Positions 1-7,404 are shown, counted from the first letter of the stretch. The stretch: DNA of 7,405 bases from Actinomycetota bacterium (GCA_005777515.1 SXMA01000124.1:1-7405), one strand, 5' to 3'. The notes: generated by a model not told the origin, from the sequence alone. Numbers and translations are program-made.

Positions 1-1
1 G

Positions 2-262
2 GATCTGAGTGCGGGAATTCGCGAACAACGGGGACAACAAGTGCAGGCAATTCCCTTCAGAGAACGCCAACTGAAAATCGAGCAAAGACATCCAAGAATT
101 TGGTTAAGTTATGCCTATGACCTTCGTGCTGCCGGAAGGCTAAGTGAAGCCCGTGCTGCATTTGAGAAAATGAAGGAGTTCCAAGTATTTTTGACTCAAG
201 ATATAAAAGATCAAATTCCTCAGATTGAAAAGGATTTTGAATCAATTCCAAGTGGGAATTAA
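2..262 (+). CDS. C-terminal end of a TPR-like protein (5' end outside the window)
   Basis: The reading frame is open from the left edge to a TAA at 260-262, showing 86 residues. A GTG at 41 could serve as a start, but the frame has no stop upstream of it and the content looks like the end of a longer protein, so I treat it as 5'-partial. The segment from about residue 32 (HPRIW) to residue 62 has the spacing of a tetratricopeptide repeat: W, then a Y-A-Y-x-L turn, A-G-R, E-A, and A-x-F-x-K. The following helix is charged and ends SIPSGN. TPR units mediate protein-protein contacts; no catalytic part is visible, so the function of the full protein is unknown. It ends 9 bases before, and in the same frame as, a secreted protease gene, so the two may share a transcript. 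A 5-base inverted repeat (AGTGG 251-255, CCACT 264-268) spans its stop codon. The frame is fairly secure, the TPR label moderate. Confidence 0.6.
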   Translation, partial: DLSAGIREQRGQQVQAIPFRERQLKIEQRHPRIWLSYAYDLRAAGRLSEARAAFEKMKEFQVFLTQDIKDQIPQIEKDFESIPSGN

Positions 263-271
263 GCCACTACA

Positions 272-2893
272 GTGAGAAAGTTTTTCATTAGTTTACTTTT
301 CTTTACTCTTGCTTTTAGTGAAATCTACCCTGCTTCTTCTTCTCCAGTGGTGAAAATCATAGACATTGTTGGAGTTTCATTTGGAAGTAACTCAAATAAT
401 TCAGCATCGATCGAGCTGGCTACTTCAAACTTAACAGAAAAAAATCTGCCTTACTGGAATTCGGTCCTTAGTAAATCTAAAGCAAGTAATGAATTAAAAT
501 TAGGAATAAAGGATTTTTCACCATTATCATTAAAACCACCCATTAACTGCGATGGCAATACGTCCATTCGCTATATAGAAACAGTCAAATCACTCTTGCA
601 ACCAAGATATCCAGGCATAGACTTTAATAATCGATATTTAGTTGTTTTAACCCCGAGACTGAACTGTGTTTGGGAGGCAATAAGCAGCGTTAATCAGAAC
701 GGTAAGTGGTCGGGAGGGATGATTCTTAATGGAACAGATAAAGAATTTGTAATTTCACATGAGCTAGGTCATGCGCTAGGCCTTGGTCACTCTAATTTGC
801 TAGCGTGTAATCTTGGGAAAACAGACGGAGATTGGCTTAATGACTGCCGCGGTATTGAGTACGGAGGAGCTGTCGATGTTATGGGAAACGTCGAGGTCAG
901 GACTTCGTTGTCGACCTATCATCTGTGGAGAATGGGACTTTTAGAAAATCAGGATGTCAAGGAACTTTGGAATAGTCAAGAAGTTGAGCTCAGTTCAGTT
1001 GATGCGAGCAAGGGGTTTAGATCTATATTTCTTCGAGATAAGGACGCTAGTTATTGGATTGAGTATCGCAGAGAATCATTTAATGGTTTAAACAAACCTG
1101 GTTTGGTAATTTATCGCATCGATCCTCCACCACCTGGCGCCATAGTCTCTCCAAACCCAGATTACATAGATGGGGTGGAATTAAGTGACGGAGTATCAAC
1201 AGATATGTGGCTAATCAATCTTGATGACTACCAATACCTCAGTGGCAGAGCATCTGGATCGATGACACTTCCTTTAGGAAAGAGTTTTGTGACTAAGTCT
1301 GGAGTGGCAAAAATTGAGTTTGATTCTGTTGACTTTGAAAAAGTAAAGGTCAAAATAACTCGATCTCCAGATTTAGTCTCACCTCCTACCCCTGAGTTTG
1401 AAGATCCTAAATCCTGGTTTAGCCCAGATGCAGCAATTCTAAAGTCAGGAATCACATTTGAAGATAAGGATTCAATTATTAGTTTCTATGAGATTGAAGC
1501 TCCAGGTGGCATAAGAAAAGTTGAGAGTTATTTGTCAAATTTTCAACCTTCACCTAAGTATCCACTTACCCCGCCTATAACTGTTCTAGGAAAAGATTTA
1601 GCTGAGGGTGAGTATGACTTGCGAGTTAGAGCGGTCGATGCCTGGGGTAATCGCAGCGCGTGGTCGGATTATGTTAAAGTTTCGATTGATAGAGGTTATC
1701 CGGAGTTTAAAAAAGAGGTCTTTGTATCTGGAACTTTAGGTTTGAATGCAAAAGTTAATTTCTCGGTAAGTGACAAAGGTTCGGGGATATGTCTCAGTCG
1801 AATCTACAATGGCACGGGCTTCTCGATAGCGCAATCAATAATTTCTAATCCAGATTCTTTAGCTATGCCCCTAAACAAACTAAAAGGCACTTTTGAGAGT
1901 TTTGATTGCAAAGGTAACGGTATTCGGACAGATATTGAAGCCTCGGTAAGTAAGGTACCAGTGAGCAAGATGAGAAAGCTAGGTAAGTGGCAGATTTCTA
2001 CCGACGCCTGGGGAAATCAAGTTGGGGTTTGTGAGGGTAAATGCTCTGCTTCATTTACCGTGCGTGGTGCCTATACATTATTCGCAGGCAACTCAACAGG
2101 TGATGTCTTAATTAACAATAAAAAGGTGAGCAAGTTTTTCTCTGGGGATTCAGACAAAGAAAGAATTGTGTATTCTGCAAACTTGGGCAATAAGAGTGCG
2201 ACCGCTCGAATATCTGGAAATAACCTGAAGATATTTGATGCCTATATGCTCAAAGCAGTATTCGGCCAGACCGCTCAGATTAGGAGATCAGCGCCTTATG
2301 TTGATCCAACCCTTCCTGAAAGCAGCCAAAGTGAATTAAGAGACCTTGGGTTTTCTTTTAATGACTTTGAGGAATCCTGGATTGTTCAACCTTTAGCAAA
2401 AGGAACTACTCTTGAAAGTCCTACTCTAGATTTGTGTTATGAAAATTATGATTCAGACAAGAAGCGAATGTCGAGAAGACAGCTGCAAGTGTTTCAAAAT
2501 GGTTCGCCTTACCTATTTCTTTCGACAGAGGTTGTTAAGTATGAATCCGTTGCTGGGGCAGAACTAGCAAGGAAAGAGTTGATACAGCGCTTAGACGACT
2601 GTATCAAGCTGGGTGGATTCAAAACCACTAGCGGTGATATTGAAACCTATGAATTTTTGTCCTTAGACTCAAAAGGAAGTAAGTATATAGAGGTTGATAA
2701 TGGATTTTTGATGCATGTAAAGATTGGTGCTGGAAATAACGCCAGGTGGTTACTTGCATATTATCAATTCAAATCAAGTTATTTCTCAGGACTTTATATT
2801 GTCAAACCAAGTCAGAGCCCATTTTCGTCATCTGAACTTTCTGAGTGGGAAGCGGTAAGACAAGTAATTAGTGCTCGATTGCTCCAGAAATGA
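272..2893 (+). CDS. Secreted multidomain zinc metalloprotease, gametolysin (M11)-like
   Basis: Predicted exported metzincin endopeptidase of 873 residues. Residues 1-21 form a Sec-type signal peptide (R2-K3, hydrophobic 4-15, likely cleavage near A21), with no lipobox cysteine. The zinc site HELGHALGLGH lies at 163-173 (ligands H163, H167, H173; catalytic E164), followed by a Met-turn-like DVMG at 202-205 (M204); the order and spacing fit peptidase M11 better than M6. C179 and C192 sit between these motifs and could form a disulfide. A YWIEYR segment with a later GLVIYRID fits the end of the catalytic domain. After it come an Fn3-like module (about 370-473), an Ig-like stretch, a beta-sandwich-like module opening with GKW at 571-573 (about 565-665), and a C-terminal domain (about 675-873) with C722 and C777, resembling actinobacterial PknH-type sensor domains. 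The GTG start is bounded by an in-frame TAA four codons upstream. No sorting motif or C-terminal membrane anchor is seen. The protease call is strong, the accessory-domain names tentative, the substrate unknown. Confidence 0.85.
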   Translation: MRKFFISLLFFTLAFSEIYPASSSPVVKIIDIVGVSFGSNSNNSASIELATSNLTEKNLPYWNSVLSKSKASNELKLGIKDFSPLSLKPPINCDGNTSIRYIETVKSLLQPRYPGIDFNNRYLVVLTPRLNCVWEAISSVNQNGKWSGGMILNGTDKEFVISHELGHALGLGHSNLLACNLGKTDGDWLNDCRGIEYGGAVDVMGNVEVRTSLSTYHLWRMGLLENQDVKELWNSQEVELSSVDASKGFRSIFLRDKDASYWIEYRRESFNGLNKPGLVIYRIDPPPPGAIVSPNPDYIDGVELSDGVSTDMWLINLDDYQYLSGRASGSMTLPLGKSFVTKSGVAKIEFDSVDFEKVKVKITRSPDLVSPPTPEFEDPKSWFSPDAAILKSGITFEDKDSIISFYEIEAPGGIRKVESYLSNFQPSPKYPLTPPITVLGKDLAEGEYDLRVRAVDAWGNRSAWSDYVKVSIDRGYPEFKKEVFVSGTLGLNAKVNFSVSDKGSGICLSRIYNGTGFSIAQSIISNPDSLAMPLNKLKGTFESFDCKGNGIRTDIEASVSKVPVSKMRKLGKWQISTDAWGNQVGVCEGKCSASFTVRGAYTLFAGNSTGDVLINNKKVSKFFSGDSDKERIVYSANLGNKSATARISGNNLKIFDAYMLKAVFGQTAQIRRSAPYVDPTLPESSQSELRDLGFSFNDFEESWIVQPLAKGTTLESPTLDLCYENYDSDKKRMSRRQLQVFQNGSPYLFLSTEVVKYESVAGAELARKELIQRLDDCIKLGGFKTTSGDIETYEFLSLDSKGSKYIEVDNGFLMHVKIGAGNNARWLLAYYQFKSSYFSGLYIVKPSQSPFSSSELSEWEAVRQVISARLLQK

Positions 2894-2905
2894 AAATAGC
2901 AAATA

Positions 2906-3814
2906 GTGGCTGAAAGAGCTGAAAAGATCTGGGTAGTTGGTGAGGCTCTCATGGATCTGATACCAGTAGCTGGGGGAAGAATTTCAGAGATGGTGGGAGG
3001 GGGTCCCTGTAATAGCGCAAAGGCCTTGGCTCGCCTAGGTTTTTCAACTACTTTTATTGGTGGTATTTCAAGTGATAGCTATGGCAAGGCGATAGAGGGC
3101 GAGCTTTTAGATAGTGGGGTTAGCCTAGATTTTGTACATCGCTCTGATCTTCCAACTGCGCTTGCCATAGCAAGTATCAATGAAGCAGGTCTTGCTAGCT
3201 ATGAATTCAAGTTAGATTCAACAGTTAGTTTCAACTTCCACTCCTCTTGGCTTCCTAAAGAGGATGCTGAGGTAATTCACATTGGCTCAGTTGCCACCCT
3301 ATTAGAGCCAGGTGCTTCTGAGCTATATAACTGGCTATCAAGTAAGAGCGCAACGGTAGTTTTTGATCCCAATGTCAGACCTTCAATTCAAGGCAATAGA
3401 GAGATCTATCGAAATAGCGTTGAGAGATGGATAGATCTAGCAAAGATTGTGAAGCTAAGTGAAGATGATTTCGCCTGGCTCTATCAATCGCCAGAGAGTG
3501 AAGTAATTGCCAACTGGCTCTCAAGAGGCACGGAGATAGTTGTTGTGACAAGAGCTGAGAAGGGCTTATCTGCCTTTACTAGAGATTGGCGAATTGATTG
3601 CCCTGCGGCAAAGGTTGAATTGGTAGATAGCGTTGGAGCGGGCGACACAATTGGAGCAGTAATTGTTGAGGGCCTTCTTAAATTCGGTCTAGATGGGCTA
3701 ACAGCAGATGTATTAAGGCAAGTATTGGAGCGGGCGGCAAAAGCTGCTGGAATTACCTGCTCTAGAGCTGGTGCTAATCCGCCCTGGAAAGAAGAGTTAG
3801 ATTTAGCGCTATGA
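2906..3814 (+). CDS. PfkB-family carbohydrate kinase (fructokinase-like)
   Basis: Cytoplasmic ATP-dependent sugar kinase of the ribokinase/PfkB fold, 302 residues, a normal length for the family. The N-terminal strand VVGEALMDL (10-18) leads to the first PfkB signature, GGGPCNSAKALARLG (31-45). FDPNVRP begins at 153 and KLSEDD at 183, both at the places usual for fructokinases and KDG kinases. The second signature DSVGAGD (241-247) carries the anion hole and the catalytic base D247. The sequence does not fix the substrate: fructose is the likeliest reading, with other ketoses or 2-keto-3-deoxy acids possible. The GTG start is well constrained, because in-frame TGA (2891-2893, end of the protease gene) and TAG (2897-2899) lie just upstream, and the protein begins only a few residues before the first conserved strand. 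Its last bases overlap the next gene by ATGA (3811-3814), so the mutarotase is probably translationally coupled to it. There is no strong ribosome binding site. Confidence 0.94.
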   Translation: MAERAEKIWVVGEALMDLIPVAGGRISEMVGGGPCNSAKALARLGFSTTFIGGISSDSYGKAIEGELLDSGVSLDFVHRSDLPTALAIASINEAGLASYEFKLDSTVSFNFHSSWLPKEDAEVIHIGSVATLLEPGASELYNWLSSKSATVVFDPNVRPSIQGNREIYRNSVERWIDLAKIVKLSEDDFAWLYQSPESEVIANWLSRGTEIVVVTRAEKGLSAFTRDWRIDCPAAKVELVDSVGAGDTIGAVIVEGLLKFGLDGLTADVLRQVLERAAKAAGITCSRAGANPPWKEELDLAL

Positions 3815-4584
3815 GCCTTCTTCATGCAATTGATGGTGGTGAGATCTCACTTGAGATTGATGTTGATCAAGGGGGAAGAATCTCATCTCTAAGATTTAGA
3901 GATATTGAATGTGTGCTGCCATTTAGAGGTCAGGTGCTTACCTGGGGTTGGTATCCCATGGCTCCTTGGGCGGGGCGAATCAAAGATGGTCTAATTAAAA
4001 ATAGCAGTGGAGAAGAATTTCAACTACCAACAAATCTTGCCTCACCTCATGCAATCCATGGCTTTGCCCCAACCTCCTCCTGGCAGGAGATAGGTAATGG
4101 ATATTTTGCACTTGATCTTCCAGAGCCATATTTGGAAGCAAGAGTTGAGCAGAGATTTGAACTTCTTGATAACGCTCTGCGTTGGTCTTTAGAGTATGAG
4201 ACAGGGCAATGCGATCTGCCATTTTGGATGGGGCTTCATCCTTGGTTTCCAAGAGAGTTTGATAGAGGTGGGGCTGCCGAAATTAATTTTCATCCTGGAA
4301 AAATGTTTGAACGTGGCAGTGATTACCTGCCAACTGGAAAGTTGATAAACCCAACACCTCCCCCTTGGGATGATGCCTTTACTCAAGTGCGAGGAGTGCC
4401 AACAGTTTCTTGGGAGGATGTATTGCAGATAAAGATTGAATCAGATGCGCCTTATTGGGTGGTCTATGACCAAGATCCTGAAGGGGTCTGCGTTGAGCCA
4501 CAGAGCGCTCCGCCTGATGCTGCAAATCTTGGTATCTCAAGTGATACCTATCTTGAAGCGCTCTTTGTATTTGAAGAGATTTGA
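3811..4584 (+). CDS. Aldose 1-epimerase (GalM-like mutarotase)
   Basis: Predicted cytoplasmic mutarotase interconverting alpha and beta anomers of a free sugar. At 257 residues it is shorter than classical GalM (about 340) but fits the shorter aldose 1-epimerase-like family. Visible hallmarks are GGRI at 21-24, YPMAPWAGRI at 48-57 (the substrate-side arginine is R56), HAIHGF from 80 (H83 matching the first GalM histidine), LHPWF with H143 (matching the catalytic acid histidine), WDD at 186-188 (substrate-binding aspartate position), and VEPQS with E229 (the catalytic base glutamate). All catalytic positions appear intact, so it should be active. The ATG start overlaps the stop of the sugar kinase gene in ATGA, which supports that start and a shared transcript. 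Next to a sugar kinase, the enzyme most simply supplies the correct anomer for phosphorylation; the particular sugar cannot be read from the sequence. The frame is followed by in-frame stops TGA, TAG and TGA at 4582, 4585 and 4591. Confidence 0.92.
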   Translation: MSLLHAIDGGEISLEIDVDQGGRISSLRFRDIECVLPFRGQVLTWGWYPMAPWAGRIKDGLIKNSSGEEFQLPTNLASPHAIHGFAPTSSWQEIGNGYFALDLPEPYLEARVEQRFELLDNALRWSLEYETGQCDLPFWMGLHPWFPREFDRGGAAEINFHPGKMFERGSDYLPTGKLINPTPPPWDDAFTQVRGVPTVSWEDVLQIKIESDAPYWVVYDQDPEGVCVEPQSAPPDAANLGISSDTYLEALFVFEEI

Positions 4585-4596
4585 TAGGTTTGAAAA

Positions 4597-5949
4597 GTGA
4601 TTAATAGAGAACACTTAAAGGCCCTGCATCAAAGAGAGATGGAACGCTTTATCTCCCGCACTCCAAAAAGCGCTGCCCTCTTTGAAAAAGCTAGAGAGGT
4701 GATGCCTGGCGGGGTTCCTATGTCTTGGATGTCTAAATGGCCGGGTAAATACCCACTCTTTGTTGAATCAGCAAAAGGCGCTCACTTTATTGATGTTGAT
4801 GGCAATGAATATATCGATCTCTGCTTAGGAGATACGGGATCGATGACGGGGCACTCACCAAAGCCGACGGTTGATGCGATTACCGCTCAGCTGGCACAGG
4901 GCATGACGGCGATGCTGCCCACTGATGACGCAGTTGCAGTGTCATCGGAGCTAGCGCGACGCTTTGGACTTCCGCTCTGGCAATTTACAGTCTCAGCAAC
5001 TGATGCAAATCGTCATGCGATTAGATATTCACGGTTGATTACGGGGAAGCAGAAAGTGATTGTGATTGATCGCTGTTATCACGGCTCGGTCGATGAAACC
5101 TTTGCAACCTTGGATGCTTCTGGCAATACCGTAATGCGTGAGGGAAATATTGGCGCTCCTGTTGCACTTGATCTAACAACAAGGGTTGTGGAATTTAATG
5201 ATCTCGGCGCCATGGAGGATGCTTTGAAGAGGGGTGATGTTGCAGCAATCTTGATGGAGCCTGCGATGACCAATGTTGGAATTGTTCTCCCTGATGATGG
5301 ATATTTGGTTGCAGTTGGTCAACTAGCACGCAGGTATGAAGCGGTATGGATTATCGATGAGACCCATACGATTTCGGTGGGACCTGGCGGCATGACTGCG
5401 GATTTGGGATTAAAGCCTGACATCTTGACGATTGGTAAGGCCATTGGTGGGGGGCTGCCAACTGGAACATTTGGTATGACCCACGAAATTGCTTCACAGA
5501 TTGCCAAAGAGACTGAGCGCGAAGTAATAGATACGGGCGGAATTGGTGGAACTCTTGCTGGAAATGCCCTATCTCTTGCCGCAGTAAAGGCAACTCTTAC
5601 TCAAGTATTAACTGATGAGAACTTTATAAAGATGATTGAGCTTGGAAATCTATGGTGTGATGGAGTTGAGGCAGCGGTAACTGAATTTAAGCTGCCCTGG
5701 CATGTTAACCGCCTTGGGGCTCGCGGTGAGTATCTCTTTCAAAGAAGCGCTCCAAAAACTGGAGGCGAGGCGGCAAGAGCTGGTGATTTTGAGTTAGAGC
5801 AATATATTCATCTGCGCCTGCTTAATGATGGAATCCTTCTTACTCCATTTCACAATATGGCCCTTATGTCGCCTTATACAAGCAGGAGCGATGTTGAAGC
5901 ACATACCGCTGCCTTTAGAGCGATGTGTCAGGAGCTAGTGAGAGCCTGA
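4597..5949 (+). CDS. Class III PLP-dependent aminotransferase, GSA-aminomutase superfamily (not typical HemL)
   Basis: Fold-type I PLP enzyme of 450 residues, related to glutamate-1-semialdehyde 2,1-aminomutase and acetylornithine/beta-amino-acid aminotransferases. It has MPGGV near residue 36, a FIDVDGNEYIDL segment, the cofactor-stacking YHG at 161-163, DETH with D254 (pyridine-nitrogen aspartate), the Schiff-base lysine K281 in TIGKAIGGG, and GGTLAGN, whose threonine usually contacts the PLP phosphate of the partner subunit. It differs from HemL: MPGGVPMSW replaces MPGGVNSPV, and SATDAN (133-138) stands where the family usually has SGTEAN. It is therefore more likely a transaminase for an amino acid, beta-amino acid or oxo compound than a tetrapyrrole enzyme; the substrate is unknown. 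The GTG start is the earliest possible, because TGA (4591) and TAG (4585) precede it in frame; the ATG of codon 15 is an alternative. It lies 12 bases after the mutarotase gene and its 3' end overlaps the convergent reductase by 22 bases. Confidence 0.92.
   Translation: MINREHLKALHQREMERFISRTPKSAALFEKAREVMPGGVPMSWMSKWPGKYPLFVESAKGAHFIDVDGNEYIDLCLGDTGSMTGHSPKPTVDAITAQLAQGMTAMLPTDDAVAVSSELARRFGLPLWQFTVSATDANRHAIRYSRLITGKQKVIVIDRCYHGSVDETFATLDASGNTVMREGNIGAPVALDLTTRVVEFNDLGAMEDALKRGDVAAILMEPAMTNVGIVLPDDGYLVAVGQLARRYEAVWIIDETHTISVGPGGMTADLGLKPDILTIGKAIGGGLPTGTFGMTHEIASQIAKETEREVIDTGGIGGTLAGNALSLAAVKATLTQVLTDENFIKMIELGNLWCDGVEAAVTEFKLPWHVNRLGARGEYLFQRSAPKTGGEAARAGDFELEQYIHLRLLNDGILLTPFHNMALMSPYTSRSDVEAHTAAFRAMCQELVRA
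5928..5949. other. Convergent gene overlap with an imperfect inverted repeat containing both stop codons
   Basis: The aminotransferase (+) and the aldo/keto reductase (-) share these 22 bases. The ends are perfectly complementary, TCAGG (5928-5932) and CCTGA (5945-5949), with two more possible pairs inside (CT 5935-5936 with AG 5941-5942) around an AGTG loop. TCA is the reductase stop read on the minus strand and TGA is the aminotransferase stop, so each arm holds one stop. No T-run follows on either strand, so this is not a standard intrinsic terminator; it could at most be a weak 3'-end hairpin. Confidence 0.35.
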
Positions 5950-6848
5950 AGTTCTTGGTTTGATAGTTCAACAATTGGCATGATTTCTTTAATCTGCTCT
6001 AGCTTTGTTGCTGATGCGATAGGGGCTGAGACTGTTACTTGAGCTCTAAGCCAGGCAAGTGCAACTGCAGCAACTGATGTATTTTGATCCTTAGCAATCT
6101 GATCTAGCTTTTCAATTATCTCCCATCCTCGATCGTTGGCATAGTTGGTATTGACACCATTTGCTCTTATTGACTCAACGCTCTTTCCCTTGCGGTATTT
6201 TCCGGTAAGAAAACCGCGAGCAAGGCCATAGAAAGGAATTTGCGAGAGGCCATTGGACTTTAGAGTTGGCATCAAAGTATTTTCATAGCCTCTATCCATC
6301 AAGTTGTATTGATCCTGTGATGCGATATAGGAGGCAAGGTTTAGCTTCTTTGAAACATCTAGGGATTCTTGCAGCCGCTCTGGGGTGAAATTAGAAGCAG
6401 CGATATATCTAACTTTTCCTGCCTTAATCAGTGAGTCATATGCTCCAAGACTCTGCTCTATTGGAGTCTCGAGATCATCTTGATGGGAGTAGTAGATATC
6501 GATGTAATCACTTCCAAGGCGCTTTAGTGAATCTTCGCAGGCAGAGATGATGTTTGAAGCCTTAAGTCCTGGCTTGGTATCGAGCTTTCCCACCTTTGTA
6601 GCAATAATCATCTGCTCTCTATTGCCTCTTTTTTTCATCCAATTACCAATGATCGTTTCTGATTCACCGCCAATATGGCCTGGGGCCCATTGGGAGTACA
6701 TATCTGCAGTATCAATGAAGTTTCCACCGCTATCGGCATAGAAACTTAGTACCGCTTCAGAGTTTTCTTTATCTGCGCTATAGCCAAAGACATTGCCACC
6801 TAGACAGAGTGGATAGATAGATAGATCAGTATTGGCAAGTTTAATCAT
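5928..6848 (-). CDS. Aldo/keto reductase
   Basis: Cytoplasmic NAD(P)H-dependent oxidoreductase with the (beta/alpha)8 AKR fold, 306 residues, a normal length for the family. The catalytic tetrad is complete: D46 and Y51 in FIDTADMY, K85 in ATKVG, and H122 in [16 protein letters not shown] (60-68) and the C-terminal [13 protein letters not shown] stretch, in the usual cofactor-phosphate-binding region, are typical of the bacterial AKR subfamily that includes IolS/YhdN-like enzymes. These reduce aldehydes or ketones of varied structure, so no substrate is proposed. The ATG at 6848-6846 lies inside the end of the upstream glnR homologue; the two frames overlap by 8 bases in ATGATTAA, where TAA is the glnR stop. 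No good ribosome binding site precedes it, so translation by reinitiation after glnR is likely. Its TGA lies inside the convergent aminotransferase gene. The pairing with a nitrogen regulator may be only positional. Confidence 0.95.
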   Translation of the reverse strand: MIKLANTDLSIYPLCLGGNVFGYSADKENSEAVLSFYADSGGNFIDTADMYSQWAPGHIGGESETIIGNWMKKRGNREQMIIATKVGKLDTKPGLKASNIISACEDSLKRLGSDYIDIYYSHQDDLETPIEQSLGAYDSLIKAGKVRYIAASNFTPERLQESLDVSKKLNLASYIASQDQYNLMDRGYENTLMPTLKSNGLSQIPFYGLARGFLTGKYRKGKSVESIRANGVNTNYANDRGWEIIEKLDQIAKDQNTSVAAVALAWLRAQVTVSAPIASATKLEQIKEIMPIVELSNQELQALTSS

Positions 6849-7404
6849 TAGCTAGATCTGCAAGCTGGGAATCTTTAGGTGAGACATTGAAGCGATATCC
6901 CACATTTCTAACAGTTCCAATTATTGCTTCAAACTCAGTTCCAAGCTTTGATCTAAGACGTCTGATATGGACATCAACAGTTCTAGTGCCACCAAAGTAG
7001 TCATAGCCCCAGATCTCCTGCAGTAGTTGAGATCGAGTAAAGACTCGCCCTGGATGCTGGGCAAGGTATTTTAGAAGTTCAAATTCTTTGTAGGTTAAAT
7101 CAAGTGCGCGACCTTTAATCTTTGCGGTGTAGCTCTTCTCATCGATTATTACATCGCCGCTTTTTATCTCACCTGATGTTGGATCTGCTTGGATTCGAAG
7201 CGCCTCTAGTTTTCCAATAGCTACTCTAATTCGTGCATCAACCTCTGCAGGTCCTGCGCTATCGAGGATGACATCATCAAATCCCCAATCCGCACTCGTT
7301 GCCGACAGGCCGCCTTCGGTAGTAATTAATAGCAATGGGCAGCCAATTCCTGTTGTCTTTATTAATTTGGTGAGTGACTTAGCTGCGCTTAGATCTCGTC
7401 TGGC
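6841..7404 (-). CDS. glnR: GlnR-like orphan response regulator, nitrogen control (5' end outside the window)
   Basis: This transcriptional regulator shows 187 residues and runs off the right edge. The frame stays open beyond the TTG codon at 7335-7333, so that codon is not the start; upstream codons give [11 protein letters not shown] and GIGCPL, which continue the receiver domain and match my recollection of GlnR proteins of Streptomyces and relatives, as do TEGGL, ADWG and AGPAEV. Probably some 40-70 N-terminal residues are missing. The receiver lacks the usual T/K-P ending, with DSAGPAEV in the place of the conserved lysine, as in atypical regulators that need no phosphorylation. The winged-helix domain (fragment residues about 79-172) contains [39 protein letters not shown] (recognition helix about 142-154) and TVRNVGYRF. 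In actinobacteria GlnR controls ammonium assimilation genes such as glnA and amtB. It overlaps the aldo/keto reductase gene by 8 bases and probably shares its mRNA. MtrA or another OmpR-type regulator is less likely. Confidence 0.92.
   Translation of the reverse strand, partial: ARRDLSAAKSLTKLIKTTGIGCPLLLITTEGGLSATSADWGFDDVILDSAGPAEVDARIRVAIGKLEALRIQADPTSGEIKSGDVIIDEKSYTAKIKGRALDLTYKEFELLKYLAQHPGRVFTRSQLLQEIWGYDYFGGTRTVDVHIRRLRSKLGTEFEAIIGTVRNVGYRFNVSPKDSQLADLAND

Noticed and set aside
251..268. AGTGG/CCACT inverted repeat around the stop of the TPR-like gene
   Set aside because: The stem is only 5 bases with an 8-base loop and no T-run, and it is too close to the protease start to act as a terminator. 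It is easily expected by chance.
2879..2907. Possible promoter upstream of the sugar kinase (TTGCTC, 17 bases, AATAGT)
   Set aside because: The -10 match is poor and it would overlap the GTG start, so it does not support a promoter call.
3484..3825. Minus-strand open frame of 113 codons opposite the sugar kinase
   Set aside because: It is a shadow of the conserved PfkB C-terminal coding region, with no recognisable motif and low-complexity Ala/Ser/Pro content. Other antisense frames in the window were dismissed for the same reason.
4561..4578. CTCTT/AAGAG inverted repeat at the end of the mutarotase gene
   Set aside because: It is short and inside coding sequence, with no T-run after it, and the next gene follows closely on the same strand. 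Not a credible terminator.
4597..5949. Assignment of the aminotransferase as HemL for tetrapyrrole synthesis
   Set aside because: The N-terminal MPGGV is followed by PMSW and not NSPV, and the SGTEAN motif is changed. The neighbours are sugar enzymes and not heme genes.
6812..6826. Tetranucleotide GATA run (nearly four copies) near the 5' end of the aldo/keto reductase gene
   Set aside because: A contingency repeat for phase variation would need more copies. Here it simply encodes the residues around DLSIY of a conserved protein.
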